This document shows positions 16,295-26,793 of a stretch of DNA of 38,932 nt, one piece after another. Both the position numbers and the translations under genes were made by a program. A model generated the notes under the pieces. The model worked only from the letters and a program-made list of their open reading frames with translations. It did no database searches and was not told the DNA's origin. Source of the DNA: Gemmatimonadota bacterium (GTDB lineage Bacteria; Gemmatimonadota; Gemmatimonadetes; Palauibacterales; Palauibacteraceae); contig JAJDWE010000053.1 of NCBI GenBank assembly GCA_022825725.1, positions 1 to 38,932 on the forward strand. The letters are read 5' to 3'. Positions within the stretch are counted from its first letter, which is position 1; each line of letters starts with the position of its first letter.

Positions 16295-17005
16295 CTACCA
16301 GTTCCGCTCCACGACGGGATCCTGGAAACGGTTGCGGCCCATCACACGGTCGCGAATCGCCGCTTCCGCGTCCCCCGCCTGTTCGAGAAGCGCCGCCGCC
16401 TGTTCGGGCGAGAGCATCTCCATCTCGCCGGAGCCCGCGGCCGCGGCGGCGCCGGCGCCGGCCCCCTGTGGAGACTGTCCCTGCCCGCCCTGCTGCTCAT
16501 CGCCGCCGCTCTCTCCCTCCTCCTCCAGCCAGCGCTCGACGAGTTCGAGGTTCCAGCGCGCGTCCTCATCGTCCACGCGACGGCGGAGGACCTCGCGGAA
16601 GGCTTCGCGCGCCGCCTGGAGGGCGTTCCGACGCGCCGAGGGGTCGCTCTGGGCGAAACGGCCGTCGAGGGCCGTGCTGAGTCCGAGGTTGTAGAAGGCG
16701 CTCTCGCGCACCTCGTCCCGCTCGCTGCCGATCGAGAGTTCGAGGGGGGCCTGCGCCTCCGCGACCTGTCCGTCGTGGAGGAGGGCCGTCCCGTAGTTGT
16801 AGTGGTCGATGGGGCGGTCGGAGGAAGCGGCTCGCTCCCGGTAGCGTGCGACGGCCTCGGATTCGGACGCCTGCGGTTCCCCGGCGCCGGCCTGGCCGGC
16901 CGCCTGACCCGGCGCGGCCTGCGGCCCGCCCCCGGCGAACGCCGCGAGCGAGGCGGCCGCGGCCGCGAGCCCGAACATCGCAACCCTCCGCGTCGATTCA
17001 ACCAC
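16295..17005 (-). CDS. batC: BatC-like TPR protein, last gene of the moxR-bat cluster
   Basis: About 236 residues with an N-terminal hydrophobic, signal-like segment (MFGLAAAAASLAAFAGG). A TPR-type helical region follows (DHYNYGTALLHDGQVAEAQ, ESAFYNLGLSTAL, REAFREVLRRRVDDEDARWNLELVERWL), then a Gly/Gln/Ala-rich stretch and an acidic-amphipathic tail (LSPEQAAALLEQAGDAEAAIR). This is the layout of BatC from Bacteroides aerotolerance loci. The GTG at 17005 overlaps the batB stop and gives an Arg-Arg n-region. The ATG at 16978 has a better ribosome site (GGAGG) but no basic residues before the hydrophobic core. The start is therefore undecided between the two. Likely an envelope protein helping the BatA/BatB complex; biochemical role unknown in the family. 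Confidence 0.8.
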   Translation of the reverse strand: MVESTRRVAMFGLAAAAASLAAFAGGGPQAAPGQAAGQAGAGEPQASESEAVARYRERAASSDRPIDHYNYGTALLHDGQVAEAQAPLELSIGSERDEVRESAFYNLGLSTALDGRFAQSDPSARRNALQAAREAFREVLRRRVDDEDARWNLELVERWLEEEGESGGDEQQGGQGQSPQGAGAGAAAAAGSGEMEMLSPEQAAALLEQAGDAEAAIRDRVMGRNRFQDPVVERNW

Positions 17006-17987
17006 GTGGCAACAGGAACCCTTCTCCCCAGAGGCTGACGAAGGCGAGCAGAAGCAACGCCGCTACGGCCGCGTCGTCCGTCGACGTCAGGGGTTCCCGG
17101 CCGCCCTGCGCCAGTTCCCGCTCGATCGCGTCGATCCCGTCCGAACCGTCAACATAGCGGCCGCCGGTGCCGAGAGACATCTGCCTCAGCGACGCGGCGT
17201 TCAACCGCGTGATGACGGGGCTCCCGTCCGGCCCCTGCAGCACCGAGGCGCCGCCCCGCCGCCGCGCGGCCATCGTCGGGTCCAGCGACGCCTCCCGCGT
17301 CAGGGGAATCTGCCCGCCGAGTTCGCTCCCGATCCCCACGGCGTGGATGACGATCCCCGCGTCCCGGGCCCGCCCGATCGCCTCACCGAGGGGCGCGCCG
17401 GCCGTTTCCTCGCCGTCGGAGAAGACCACGATCGACTTGCGGGCGCCCTCCTCTCCGCCGGCGAGCAGATCGATCGCCTGCGTGAGGCCGGAAGCGAGCG
17501 AGGATCCGCCGAGTCCCACCGCCGCGGGGCGCACGCCCTCCGCCAGCATCTCGATCGCGCTCATGTCCGTCGTCAGCGGCGAAAGCACGTACGCGCGGCC
17601 CGCGAAGTAGACGACGCCCATCCGACCCTCCGTGCGCGTCGCGAGGTGGGCGGCCAGTTGCCGCTGCACTTCCAGCCGGCTCGGCTCGACATCGCCCGCC
17701 AGCATCGAGTTCGACGCGTCGAGCACCAGGATCGTCTCCGCTCCCCCTTCGTCGAGACGCCGGGCCTCCGTCCCGCCCGACCCGGAGGCGAGCGCGAGCG
17801 CGACGACGCCCGCCCCGAGCAGGGCCAGTCGAAGCGGGGGAAGGACGTGGACCGGCAGCCTCACGTAGCGCTCGAGCAGCGACGTTTCGGCGAGCTTTTC
17901 GCGGTCGGCGCTCGACCGCCGCGAGGCGAGCAGCCTGAGACCGATGGCCAGCGCTCCGAGCAGGAGGGCGACGGGGAGCGGGGCCAC
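16998..17987 (-). CDS. batB: BatB-like von Willebrand factor A membrane protein
   Basis: 329 residues. Two N-terminal membrane helices (about 3-20 and 50-68) flank a basic loop. A VWA domain follows with the metal-ion-dependent adhesion site DASNS at residues 90-94 and the later FSDGEETAG. A C-terminal helix follows (AAVAALLLLAFVSLW). The MIDAS implies divalent-metal-dependent binding of a protein partner. In moxR-bat loci BatA and BatB form a membrane complex thought to protect or assemble envelope proteins, with MoxR as the AAA+ motor. The GTG start at 17987 is two bases after the batA stop, so the genes are translationally linked. The exact start is weakly supported by ribosome-site sequence. 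Confidence 0.87.
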   Translation of the reverse strand: MAPLPVALLLGALAIGLRLLASRRSSADREKLAETSLLERYVRLPVHVLPPLRLALLGAGVVALALASGSGGTEARRLDEGGAETILVLDASNSMLAGDVEPSRLEVQRQLAAHLATRTEGRMGVVYFAGRAYVLSPLTTDMSAIEMLAEGVRPAAVGLGGSSLASGLTQAIDLLAGGEEGARKSIVVFSDGEETAGAPLGEAIGRARDAGIVIHAVGIGSELGGQIPLTREASLDPTMAARRRGGASVLQGPDGSPVITRLNAASLRQMSLGTGGRYVDGSDGIDAIERELAQGGREPLTSTDDAAVAALLLLAFVSLWGEGFLLPRG

Positions 17988-17989
17988 CG

Positions 17990-18976
17990 TCAGGTCCAGA
18001 CCCGGCGGGATCGTGTCGCCGCCAACAGGAGTTCAAGCATGACGAGCGCGAGCGCCGCGATGAGAAGCTGCCGGCGCATCCCGACCCGCTCCTCCGTCCG
18101 CACTTCCTTGATCGGAGTGGTCTCGAGTTCGTTGATCCGTTCGTAGATCCGCGTGAGTCCCTCGGGATCGGTCGCGCGGAAGTAGATGCCGCCCGTTTGG
18201 GTCGCCATGCGGTCGAGGAGTTCGTCGTTCACGTGGACGCGGATATTCGCGTACTGGTATCCGAAGGCGGTCCGGGCCACGGGCACGGGGGCGACCCCGT
18301 CGCGGCCGACGCCGATCGTGTAGACGCGGATGCCGAGGGAGGCGGCCGCGGCCGTCGCCTCTTCCGGCGAAATGCCGCCGCTGTTGTTGTCTCCGTCGGT
18401 GAGCAGCACGACGATGCGCGATTCCGGCTCCAGGTCGCGGAGCCGGTTCGCCGCCGTGGCGAGCGCGACGCCGATGGCCGTCCCGTCCCGGAGCTGTCCC
18501 GCCTCGAGCCGCTCCACCGCGCTCTCCACGACCGCGTGGTCCAGCGTCCCCGGGACCATCGTGAGCGCCTCTCCGGCGAAGGAGACGAGGCCGATCCAGT
18601 CCGACTCCCTTCCCTCCACGAAGCGGATGACCTCCCGCTTCGCGACTTCGATACGGTTGTCGGGCCGGAAATCCTCCGCCAGCATCGAGCTCGAGATGTC
18701 GACGGCCAGCATGATCGCCACGCCCTCGCGCTCCGATTCCACGCGCTCCCATACCCGCACGGGGTTGACGAGGGTGATGATGACGAGGCCGAGGGCGAGC
18801 GAGCGAAGGGCGGCCGGGAGCCACCACCAGAACCGTCCCCGGCCCCGGGACACGGTGAGACGGGCGATGTCCGGATACGGGAGACGGATCCTGCCCGAGC
18901 TCATCAGCGCCCACCCCAGCGGCAGCAGCGCCAGCAGGAGGAGGAACGGCCAACCGGGGAGCGCGAACTCGCTCAT
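17990..18976 (-). CDS. batA: BatA-like von Willebrand factor A membrane protein
   Basis: 328 residues. Helix 1 is at about 5-25 and helix 2 at about 53-72. Next comes a VWA domain with DISSS (D93, S95, S97) as the DxSxS metal site and LTDGDNNSG further on. The C-terminal helix is LLIAALALVMLELLLAA. This order matches BatA in the BatA-BatB pair. The ATG at 18976 has a GGAGG site and overlaps the upstream stop as ATGA, so I prefer it over the open frame that continues upstream. Probably displays the VWA domain on the periplasmic face with BatB. The precise process is unknown for the family. Confidence 0.88.
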   Translation of the reverse strand: MSEFALPGWPFLLLLALLPLGWALMSSGRIRLPYPDIARLTVSRGRGRFWWWLPAALRSLALGLVIITLVNPVRVWERVESEREGVAIMLAVDISSSMLAEDFRPDNRIEVAKREVIRFVEGRESDWIGLVSFAGEALTMVPGTLDHAVVESAVERLEAGQLRDGTAIGVALATAANRLRDLEPESRIVVLLTDGDNNSGGISPEEATAAAASLGIRVYTIGVGRDGVAPVPVARTAFGYQYANIRVHVNDELLDRMATQTGGIYFRATDPEGLTRIYERINELETTPIKEVRTEERVGMRRQLLIAALALVMLELLLAATRSRRVWT

Positions 18977-19947
18977 GCGCCGCCTCCGTTTCCGCTCGGG
19001 CCGGCTTCGGCTTCGGCGGCGTCCGGCGCGCCGGACCCATCGGCCGGGGGCGAATCCGCCATGTCCGCGCGCACGAACGCCTCGCCGAGGTCCAGGTCCC
19101 CGAGCGGACCTTCCCACTCCGTACGCATGCGCGCGAAACGGGCCAGAATCGAGTGGCGGAGAGCCGCGACGAGCCCGGAATCGGAACCCCCGAGTCCGAG
19201 GAGTTCCTTCGAGGGCGCCCATCCGCGCGTCACATCCGCATAACGCCTAAGCGTGTCCTCGTAGCCATCGTAGAACCGGTCGCCGCTCACGTCCTGTCCG
19301 ACCCACCGCTCGCGGAGGCGCGCGAGTTCGCGGAGCGCGAGGTCGCCGGGGCCGAGGGGGACTTCGGCGGCGGCCGCGGCGGCGCGGCGGCGACCCCAGG
19401 TCCACCAGGCGAGTCCGGCGAGCGCCGCAGCGAGCAGGAGCAGCCACCAGGGCAGCGCCCGCAGACTCAGCAGGGGCCGGGCGTCCCTCAACTCGAGCGG
19501 ATCTTCCGCGGCCGGAAGCACGCTCACGACGGGGACCGGCGGGGGCTGCAGCCGACGGACCACGCCCCCCGCGGCCGCGAGTTCCACCTCCACCGGCGGG
19601 ATGACGAGCGTATCCGCGCGCCACGCGCGCAGCGGGTACTCCGCTTCCCAGCGCCGACCCTCCTCGACGGACCGGATCTGCACGGGTCCCGTCTGCTCGA
19701 TCGACTCCGGCCCGTCGATGAGCGCGGGGAAACGGATCTCCCCGGATCTCTCCTGCCCGACGATGAGCCGGACCGTGAACTCCTCGCCGACCCGGACGGA
19801 CGGCGGGAGGACCGTCGCCTCCAGGTCGACCGCGGACTGCGCGGCCAGACCCGGGACGAACCCCGCTCCCGGGACGAATCCCGGCCCCAGGCCGAATCCC
19901 AGCCCCAGGCCGAGGGCAATCCGGACCATCCCCCGGGATCGCCTCAC
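18973..19947 (-). CDS. BatD-like protein: signal peptide, beta-sandwich, single helix, cytoplasmic tail
   Basis: 324 residues when started at the GTG at 19947, which has GGCGGAGG five bases upstream and overlaps the DUF58 stop as GTGA. That start gives MRRSRGMVRIALGLGLGFGL, a good signal peptide ending near AAQS. Residues about 38-145 form a beta-sandwich (VDLEATVLPPSVRVGEEFTV, the BatD/oxygen-tolerance type). One helix follows at about 166-184 (LPWWLLLLAAALAGLAWWTW), then a cytoplasmic helical tail (LALRELARLRERWV, YEDTLRRYADVTRGW) and an acidic Ala/Gly-rich end. It is much shorter than classical BatD (about 600 residues). The tail resembles DUF4381-like proteins, so it may be a reduced or hybrid form. 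Confidence 0.75.
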   Translation of the reverse strand: MRRSRGMVRIALGLGLGFGLGPGFVPGAGFVPGLAAQSAVDLEATVLPPSVRVGEEFTVRLIVGQERSGEIRFPALIDGPESIEQTGPVQIRSVEEGRRWEAEYPLRAWRADTLVIPPVEVELAAAGGVVRRLQPPPVPVVSVLPAAEDPLELRDARPLLSLRALPWWLLLLAAALAGLAWWTWGRRRAAAAAAEVPLGPGDLALRELARLRERWVGQDVSGDRFYDGYEDTLRRYADVTRGWAPSKELLGLGGSDSGLVAALRHSILARFARMRTEWEGPLGDLDLGEAFVRADMADSPPADGSGAPDAAEAEAGPSGNGGGA

Positions 19948-20872
19948 CGAAGCCTCCGCCGGCCGCGGGCCGCGAAGAAGCCGGAGAGCCGGGACTCGTA
20001 CGGGGTGTCGGTGCGCAGCCGCATGAGGTCCACATGGCAGTGCGCGCACAGCCGTTCCAGCGCCCGCGCTCCCGTCGTCGCGTGCTCCATGAGCCGCTGC
20101 CGAAGCGCCGCGTCTCCGAGGTCGACCACGGCGCGGTCCCCCGTTTCGGGGTCCACGACTTCCACCCAGCCCGATGCGGGGATCGTCGTTTCCGCGGGGT
20201 CATCGATCGCGAGCGCGACGACGTCATGGCGCCCCGAGAGCCCCAGCAGCGGCCGGGCCAGGTTCCCGGCGCCCACGAAATCCGAGATCACGAACACGAG
20301 CGAGCGGACGGTCAGCATGCGCGCCGCGGTGACGAGCGCGAGGTCGAGATCCGTCCCCCTCCCCTCCGGCTGGACGGAAACCAGTTCATGGAGGAGGCGG
20401 AGGTTGCGGTTGCGCCCCCGTGCGGGCCGCGCGTAGCGCTCGATCCGGTCGGAGAAGAGGAGCATGCCCACGGGGTCTCCCGCACGCATCGCCGCGAGGG
20501 CCAGGGTGCTCGCCACCTCCGCGACGAGGTCGCGCTTCAGCGCCTTCCGCGTGCCGAACTCGTTCGAGGCGGAGACATCGACGACGAGGAGGACGGCGAG
20601 TTCCCGTTCCTCCACGAAACGCTTCACGTACGGGCGGCGCATGCGGGCGGTCACCTTCCAGTCGATCGCCTGGAATGGGTCGCCTGGCTGATACTCGCGC
20701 ACTTCGGAGAACTCGATGCCGTGTCCGCGGAAGAGCGACGGGTAAGGTCCGAGAGCCGGGTTGTCCATGAACCGCCGGCTCTTTAACTCCAGCCGCCGAA
20801 CCTCTTTCGACGCGGCGTCGGAGTCGGCCGTCGGCGCCGGCCGTCGCGGGCGCCACAGGAAGTCGGGCAGCC

Positions 20873-20876
<4 letters not shown>
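19944..20876 (-). CDS. DUF58 domain-containing protein of the moxR cluster
   Basis: 310 residues, soluble, with the diagnostic DUF58 motif REYQPGDPFQAIDWKVTARM at about 80-99, followed by a VWA-like fold (LLVVDVSASNEFGTRKALKRD). DUF58 proteins are nearly always encoded beside moxR and probably interact with the MoxR ATPase or the Bat proteins. No enzyme activity is known. The GTG start at 20876 overlaps the moxR stop (GTGA). A conserved-looking CAHCHVD motif near the C-terminus is worth noting as a possible metal site, but I have no family evidence for it. Confidence 0.88.
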
Positions 20877-21895
<1,019 letters not shown>

Positions 21896-21944
21896 GCGCC
21901 TTCTCGCTGTCGCGGTGATGGTCGGTTTGCCAGCCGCCCGATGT

Positions 21945-22685
21945 TCACTCCAGAACCGCCCCGGAGCAAGCGGGGCCCGCCGCGCGTTTGAGCGCCGCCC
22001 GCTCCTTCGGAGACAACTCACGGGTCGCTCCCGCTGCCAGAGCGCCCAGCCGAATCGGACCGAACGAGGTCCTGCGCAACCTCAGCAGCGTGACGCCTAG
22101 CGAGGCGAGCATGCGTCGAATCTCCCGGTTTCTTCCTTCCGCGAGGACGATCTCGACGGTGGGCGACGACGTGTGCGGAGGCGTTATCCAGCGTGCGCGG
22201 CGGGCTCGCGCGGGTCCGTCTTCGAGCGCCACCCCGGCCCGCAGCCGATCCGGGAGCCCGGCCGCCACGGGCCCGCGCAATGTCGCGTGGTAGACCCGCT
22301 CGATTCCGGTCCGGGGGTGGAGGAGCCGGTGTACGACGTCCCCTTCGTTCGAGAGGAGGAGGAGACCCTCGCTCATAAAATCCAGGCGCCCGACGTGAGG
22401 CAGATGGCGGACCTCGGCGGGGAGCAGGTCGTAGATGATCGGACGCCCCCGGGGGTCATGCCGCGTGCACGTGTACCCCGGCGGCTTGTTGAGCGCCAGC
22501 CAGAGCGCCGGCTTCGGGCGGATGCGGCGGCGGTCCACTTCGACGCGTGCGGAATCCGGGTCCACCGTGGTCCCGAGCTTCGTCACGACCTCGCCGTTCA
22601 CGCGGACGCGGCCGCTGACGATGAGATCCTCGCTCCCGCGGCGGGAAGCCACCCCTGCCCTCGCAAGATATTTCTGCAGTCGCAT
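21945..22685 (-). CDS. Pseudouridine synthase, RsuA/RluB/E/F family
   Basis: 246 residues. An S4 RNA-binding domain (MRLQKYLARAGVASRRGSEDL) occupies about residues 1-60. The catalytic domain has LNKPPGYTCTRHDPRGRP and the GRLD motif with catalytic Asp102. It then has the family ending IVLAEGRNREIRRMLASLG. It isomerises a specific uridine in rRNA. By context (immediately downstream of scpA-scpB, as is common for rluB) the 23S rRNA RluB type is likely, but the target site cannot be read from the sequence. The ATG at 22685 starts exactly at the S4 domain; its ribosome site is weak. It follows scpB by 22 bases. Confidence 0.9.
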   Translation of the reverse strand: MRLQKYLARAGVASRRGSEDLIVSGRVRVNGEVVTKLGTTVDPDSARVEVDRRRIRPKPALWLALNKPPGYTCTRHDPRGRPIIYDLLPAEVRHLPHVGRLDFMSEGLLLLSNEGDVVHRLLHPRTGIERVYHATLRGPVAAGLPDRLRAGVALEDGPARARRARWITPPHTSSPTVEIVLAEGRNREIRRMLASLGVTLLRLRRTSFGPIRLGALAAGATRELSPKERAALKRAAGPACSGAVLE

Positions 22686-22707
22686 GAGCCGTCGGCACCC
22701 GGTGTGG

Positions 22708-23289
22708 CTAGCTCTCGGCGGGTTCTTCCGGCGGCGGCGCGCCATCGGTGAACGCCTCCGAGTCGGTACGCACGAGCGCCACGGACAGCTCCTCCGGCGC
22801 CGGGAGATCATCCAGCGACTGCAGGGCGAAGTGATCCAGAAAACGGGCTGTCGTCCCGTAGAGGAGCGGCCGCCCGAGCCCCTCCCCCCGCCCCGTGACT
22901 TCGATCAGTTCCCAGTCCTGGAGCGTTCGCAGCACCGAGGTGGACGCCACGCCCCGGATCTCCTCGACCTCGATCCGGCCGATGGGCTGCCGGTACGCGA
23001 TGATCGCGAGCGTCTCGAGCGCGGCCCGGGAAAGCGTCGGAGGCCGGGGCACCGACTCGAACCGCTCGAGGTACGGCACGAATTCCGGACGCGTGAGGAT
23101 CTGGAATCCGTCCCCCAGCTGGTAGACCTGGAAGGCCCGTCCGTCCGTGTCGTAGTGCTCGCGCAACGCGGCGAGCGCCTCCCGGACGCGCCGGACGTCG
23201 AGCGCGTCGTCCGCCCGGGCGAGTTCGCGGGCGGTGAGCGGCGTCTGACTCGCGAACAGTGCGGCTTCCACGATCTGCTCGGGACTCAC
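22708..23289 (-). CDS. scpB: Segregation and condensation protein B
   Basis: 193 residues. It is the winged-helix subunit of the SMC-ScpAB condensin that compacts and segregates the chromosome. Two winged-helix units are visible: residues about 1-80 (SPEQIVEAALFASQTPLTARELA) and about 88-165, with the conserved LSRAALETLAIIAYRQPI and EIRGVASTSVLRTLQDWELIEVTGRGEGLGRPLLYGTT segments. An acidic Pro-rich tail follows. The GTG start overlaps the scpA stop as GTGA, so the two partners are translationally coupled. Length is normal. Confidence 0.95.
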   Translation of the reverse strand: MSPEQIVEAALFASQTPLTARELARADDALDVRRVREALAALREHYDTDGRAFQVYQLGDGFQILTRPEFVPYLERFESVPRPPTLSRAALETLAIIAYRQPIGRIEVEEIRGVASTSVLRTLQDWELIEVTGRGEGLGRPLLYGTTARFLDHFALQSLDDLPAPEELSVALVRTDSEAFTDGAPPPEEPAES

Positions 23290-24062
23290 GCCGTTCCCTC
23301 TCCCCCGTTATCCCGCGAGCGGGGTCCGAACAGCCAGATCGCCCCGAATCGCTTCACCTGCTCGAGCCTCAGGAGCTGCTGTCTGGCGAGTTCCAGACAG
23401 GCGAGCAGCGCCGCGACGACGTGCTGCCGCTCCCGCCACGAATCGAACAGCCGGTTGAACGGCACCCGGCGGCTCTCGCCCAGCAGACGTCGGATGACGA
23501 CGATCTTGTCCTCGACCGGGACGATGCGAATGGGGGCGACGTGCGTCGTCACGGGATCCGCGGCCCGGATATCGCCGAGCACCGCCAGGAAGTCGCCGAG
23601 CGTCGTCGCGAGTTCGACGTCCTCGGCCTCGCGCGGAGGTCGTGGAGGCAGAAAGCCCTTCGACATGTGTCGCCGCCGCTCCAGTTCGGCCGCGCCCAGA
23701 GTCCGCGCAACCTCCTGAAACAGCTCGTACTCCAGGAGACGCCGCACGAGTTCGGCCCGGGGATCGTCTTCCCATTCCGTGTCGCTGCGCCCCGGCAGCA
23801 GGAGTTGCGCCTTGATGTGGACCAGGGTCGCGGCGAGTTCCAGAAACTCCCCGGCGCGATCGAGCTCCAGGCGGTCGAGGCCCTCGGTGAGGGCTTCCTG
23901 GAACTGCCGGGTGATGGTGGAGATCGGGATATCGAAGATGTCGATGTCCTGCGACCGGATGAGGTGCAGGAGAAGATCCAGGGGACCCCGAAACCGGTCG
24001 AGCTCCACGACGAACGGCTGCGCCGCCCGCTGGCTTGGAAGTCGGTTGCGAACCGCCGTCAA
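23286..24062 (-). CDS. scpA: Segregation and condensation protein A
   Basis: 258 residues from a TTG start. It is the kleisin subunit bridging the SMC heads. The N-terminal domain (VVELDRFRGPLDLLLHLIRSQDIDIFDIPIS) and LAATLVHIKAQLLLP are textbook ScpA. The C-terminal winged helix with FNRLFDSWRERQHVVAALLACLEL completes the kleisin. The TTG at 24062 has a GGGAGG site four bases upstream and gives normal family length. An ATG at 24137 would add about 25 unconserved residues and no good ribosome site. The start is therefore likely but not certain. The gene is divergent from rpsT. Confidence 0.92.
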   Translation of the reverse strand: MTAVRNRLPSQRAAQPFVVELDRFRGPLDLLLHLIRSQDIDIFDIPISTITRQFQEALTEGLDRLELDRAGEFLELAATLVHIKAQLLLPGRSDTEWEDDPRAELVRRLLEYELFQEVARTLGAAELERRRHMSKGFLPPRPPREAEDVELATTLGDFLAVLGDIRAADPVTTHVAPIRIVPVEDKIVVIRRLLGESRRVPFNRLFDSWRERQHVVAALLACLELARQQLLRLEQVKRFGAIWLFGPRSRDNGGEGTA

Positions 24063-24185
24063 GAAACCTCCCTGCACGCTCGGGCCGGCGGAAACCGAGG
24101 ATCGCCGACCGGTCCGTGCCCAATGTAGCACGGGCATACGCGCGGCGCGTACCCCCGACACACGCGTTCCGCCGGACATTCCGAG

Positions 24186-24214
24186 TTGGAGGTATCGGGC
24201 AAGTCTCGTATGTT
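24186..24214 (+). promoter_or_regulatory. Predicted promoter for rpsT
   Basis: TTGGAG (24186-24191), a 17-base spacer and TATGTT (24209-24214) lie 40 bases before the rpsT ATG. The predicted leader of about 34 bases contains an A-rich stretch and AAGGAA as ribosome site. Confidence 0.5.
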
Positions 24215-24254
24215 CCCGCGTTGATTTTCGGACGGATGAAAAAAAAGGAATCGA

Positions 24255-24509
24255 ATGCCGAATAACGAGAGTCAGAAGAAGCGGCTGCGCCAGTCGCGCG
24301 CGCGGAGACTCCGGAACCGCCGGGTGCGGTCCGAGATCCGGACGAGGACCAAGCACCTCCTCGCGACGAAGTCGCCGGACGAGGCTACGCCGGCGCTGTC
24401 CGAACTGTACCGCATTCTCGACAGAGCGACCCGCCGAAACGTCATCAAGGCGAACACCGCGGCCCGCCATAAGGCGCGAGCGGCGCGGCACGTCAACAGC
24501 CTGGGTTAG
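24255..24509 (+). CDS. rpsT: 30S ribosomal protein S20 (bS20)
   Basis: 84 residues, extremely basic (KKRLRQSRARRLRNRRVRSEIRTRTK), with the C-terminal IKANTAARHKARAARHVNSL that marks bS20. It is a primary binder of 16S rRNA that helps fold the 5' domain and helix 44. The ribosome site AAGGAA is well placed before the ATG. It is a single-gene unit with its own promoter, as is usual. Its TAG stop shares bases with the TAA of the convergent pyrC, so the two transcripts must overlap at their ends. Confidence 0.97.
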   Translation: MPNNESQKKRLRQSRARRLRNRRVRSEIRTRTKHLLATKSPDEATPALSELYRILDRATRRNVIKANTAARHKARAARHVNSLG

Positions 24510-25822
24510 TCCGGGCCCGCGGATTCGTCGCGGTAGCGGGTTTCGCCGCCGACGATCGTGCGCTTCACGCGTCCCGTCACCTCCCAACCGCCGAACGGCG
24601 TGTTCCGGCTCTTCGAGCGGAAGCTCGCGGGGTCGACCGTCCACTCCTCATCCGGATCGAAGAGGACGAGATCCGCTCGACTGCCGGGGCGCAGCGTGCC
24701 GCCTTCGATCCCCATCAGCCGGGCCGGCGCCGTGGACATCCGCTCGACGAGATCGAAAAGCGGGAGATCCCCCGGCTTCACGAGTTCGCCGATGCACACG
24801 GCGAGCGCGGTCTCGAGACCGACGATGCCGAACGGCGCATCGTCGAACTCGCGTTCCTTCTCCTCGTAGTGGTGCGGCGCGTGGTCCGTAGCCACGCACT
24901 CCAGCACGCCGTCGATGAGCCCCTGCCGCACCGCCAGGCGGTCGGCCGCGGACCGGAGCGGCGGGTTCATCTTGGCCTCCGTCCGGTAGCCGCGCACCGC
25001 CTCTTCGGTCAGCGCCATGTGGTGCGGTGAAGCCTCGCCGCTCACCCGCACGCCGCGTTCGCGCGCGACGCGAATCAGTTCGACCGCTTCGCGGGTCGAG
25101 ACGTGCTGAACGTGTACGTGCCCGCCCGTGAGTTCCGCGAGATAGATGTCCCGCGCGACGACCGTGGCCTCCGAGGCGTTCGGGATCCCGCGCAGGCCGA
25201 GCGCGGTGGCCACGGCGCTTTCGTTCATCACCCCTCCGGCCGAGAGCGCCATGTCCTCCGCATGCTGAAGAACGGGGATCCCGAAGGACTGCGTGTACTC
25301 GAGCAGGCGCCGCATGAGCGCCGGATCGTGGATCGGGTGTCCGTCATCGGTGACCGCGACCGCGCCCGCCTCGACGAGGCCGCCGATTTCGGTCATCTGC
25401 TCGCCGGCGAGGCCGAGCGAGGCGGCGGCAACGGGGCTCACGCGCGCCCCGCCCTCCCCCTTCCGGGCCCAGCGCCGCGCCTCTTCCCGCACGAAGCCGA
25501 CCGCGGCGGGGTCGTCGAGCGGCGGATCCGTGTTCGGCATCGCCCAGATCGTCGTGAAGCCGCCCGCCGCCGCGGACTGCGCGCCCGTGCGGATCGTCTC
25601 CTTGTGCTCGGCGCCCGGTTCCCTCAGGTGGACGTGCACGTCGATCAGCCCCGGCGCGACGACGAGTCCCTCCGCCTCGATCCGGGGGATGCCCTCCGGC
25701 CCCGCCACACCCTGTTCGACCGCTTCGACCCGTCCATCCCGCACGAGGACATCGCGCACCTCGTCCAGCCCCGAGGACGGATCGATCACCCGGCCGCCGG
25801 TGAGAAGGAGCGACCCGCTCAC
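24506..25822 (-). CDS. pyrC: Dihydroorotase (class I type)
   Basis: 438 residues. It is a cytoplasmic zinc amidohydrolase that cyclises carbamoyl-aspartate to dihydroorotate, the third step of de novo pyrimidine synthesis. The metal-binding HxH is at residues 63 and 65 ([10 protein letters not shown]). The MPNTDPP motif, [17 protein letters not shown] and the ATDHAPHH loop are all present. It ends with the amidohydrolase beta-domain ([12 protein letters not shown]). The GTG start at 25822 overlaps the pyrB stop (GTGA) and begins exactly at the expected N-terminal strand. It is part of a pyrR-pyrB-pyrC operon, the order found in many bacteria where PyrB and PyrC associate. Confidence 0.94.
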   Translation of the reverse strand: MSGSLLLTGGRVIDPSSGLDEVRDVLVRDGRVEAVEQGVAGPEGIPRIEAEGLVVAPGLIDVHVHLREPGAEHKETIRTGAQSAAAGGFTTIWAMPNTDPPLDDPAAVGFVREEARRWARKGEGGARVSPVAAASLGLAGEQMTEIGGLVEAGAVAVTDDGHPIHDPALMRRLLEYTQSFGIPVLQHAEDMALSAGGVMNESAVATALGLRGIPNASEATVVARDIYLAELTGGHVHVQHVSTREAVELIRVARERGVRVSGEASPHHMALTEEAVRGYRTEAKMNPPLRSAADRLAVRQGLIDGVLECVATDHAPHHYEEKEREFDDAPFGIVGLETALAVCIGELVKPGDLPLFDLVERMSTAPARLMGIEGGTLRPGSRADLVLFDPDEEWTVDPASFRSKSRNTPFGGWEVTGRVKRTIVGGETRYRDESAGPD

Positions 25823-26793
25823 CGTGCCGCCGCCTTGGCGTCTTCGGCCAGCTCCGGGCGTCCGCCCGCGAGCAGATAGAGGACGGCCATCCGCACGGCG
25901 ACCCCGTTCGTCACCTGAGGAAGGATCACCGAGCGCGGACCGTCCGCCACATCGGAATCGATCTCGACGCCCCGATTCATGGGCCCGGGGTGGAGGACGA
26001 TCATCTCGTCGCCGGCGCGGCCGAGGCGCTCGGAACTCACGCCGAACACGCGGTTGTACTCGCGCAGCGAGGGGACGTAGCCGCCCTCCATCCGCTCCAG
26101 CTGAAGCCGCAGCACGTAAAGGACGTCGCACCACTCGATCGCCTCCTCGATCGAGTCCAGCCGCTGCACGCCCAGCTCCTCGATCCCGGCCGGGATCAGG
26201 GTACGCGGCCCGCAGACGGCGACGTCGGCCCCGCACTTCAGGAGGCCCCAGATGTTCGAGCGCGCGACCCGCGAGTGCAGGATGTCGCCGACGATGCAGA
26301 CGCGCCGGCCCGCGATGGCCCCGAACCGGTCTCGGATCGTCAACAGGTCGAGGAGGGCCTGCGTGGGATGCTCGTGCTGGCCATCGCCGGCGTTGATCAC
26401 GTTGGAGGGAATCCGGTCCGCGAGGAACTTCGCCGCCCCGGACGATCCGTGCCGAACGACGACCATGTGAATCCTCATCGCCTCGAGGTTGCGCGCCGTG
26501 TCGACGAGCGTCTCGCCCTTCTGCACCGAGGAGCCCGCGGAGGAGATGTTCACCGTATCGGCCGAGAGCCGCTTCTCCGCGAACTCGAAGCTGATGCGGG
26601 TCCGGGTCGAGGGTTCGAGGAAGAGGTTGACGATGGTCTGCCCGCGGAGGACCGGCACCTTCTTGATCTTGCGCTCGCTGATCTCCTTGAAGGGCTCCGC
26701 GGTGTCGAGAATCGCCTCGATCTGGTCCCCCGTGAGGGCTTCGAGTCCGATGAGGTCCTTTCCGAACCCGGATTCCCGGCCCTGGGCGGTCAT
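25819..26793 (-). CDS. pyrB: Aspartate carbamoyltransferase catalytic subunit
   Basis: 324 residues. It condenses carbamoyl phosphate with aspartate, the committed pyrimidine step. The carbamoyl-phosphate signature [13 protein letters not shown] is at about 58-70. [11 protein letters not shown] and the C-terminal region with [11 protein letters not shown] and [15 protein letters not shown] are typical. The length, above the roughly 310 of the E. coli catalytic chain, is within range. No pyrI is nearby. The ATG at 26793 overlaps the pyrR stop as ATGA, so pyrR-pyrB-pyrC are translationally chained. Confidence 0.95.
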   Translation of the reverse strand: MTAQGRESGFGKDLIGLEALTGDQIEAILDTAEPFKEISERKIKKVPVLRGQTIVNLFLEPSTRTRISFEFAEKRLSADTVNISSAGSSVQKGETLVDTARNLEAMRIHMVVVRHGSSGAAKFLADRIPSNVINAGDGQHEHPTQALLDLLTIRDRFGAIAGRRVCIVGDILHSRVARSNIWGLLKCGADVAVCGPRTLIPAGIEELGVQRLDSIEEAIEWCDVLYVLRLQLERMEGGYVPSLREYNRVFGVSSERLGRAGDEMIVLHPGPMNRGVEIDSDVADGPRSVILPQVTNGVAVRMAVLYLLAGGRPELAEDAKAAAR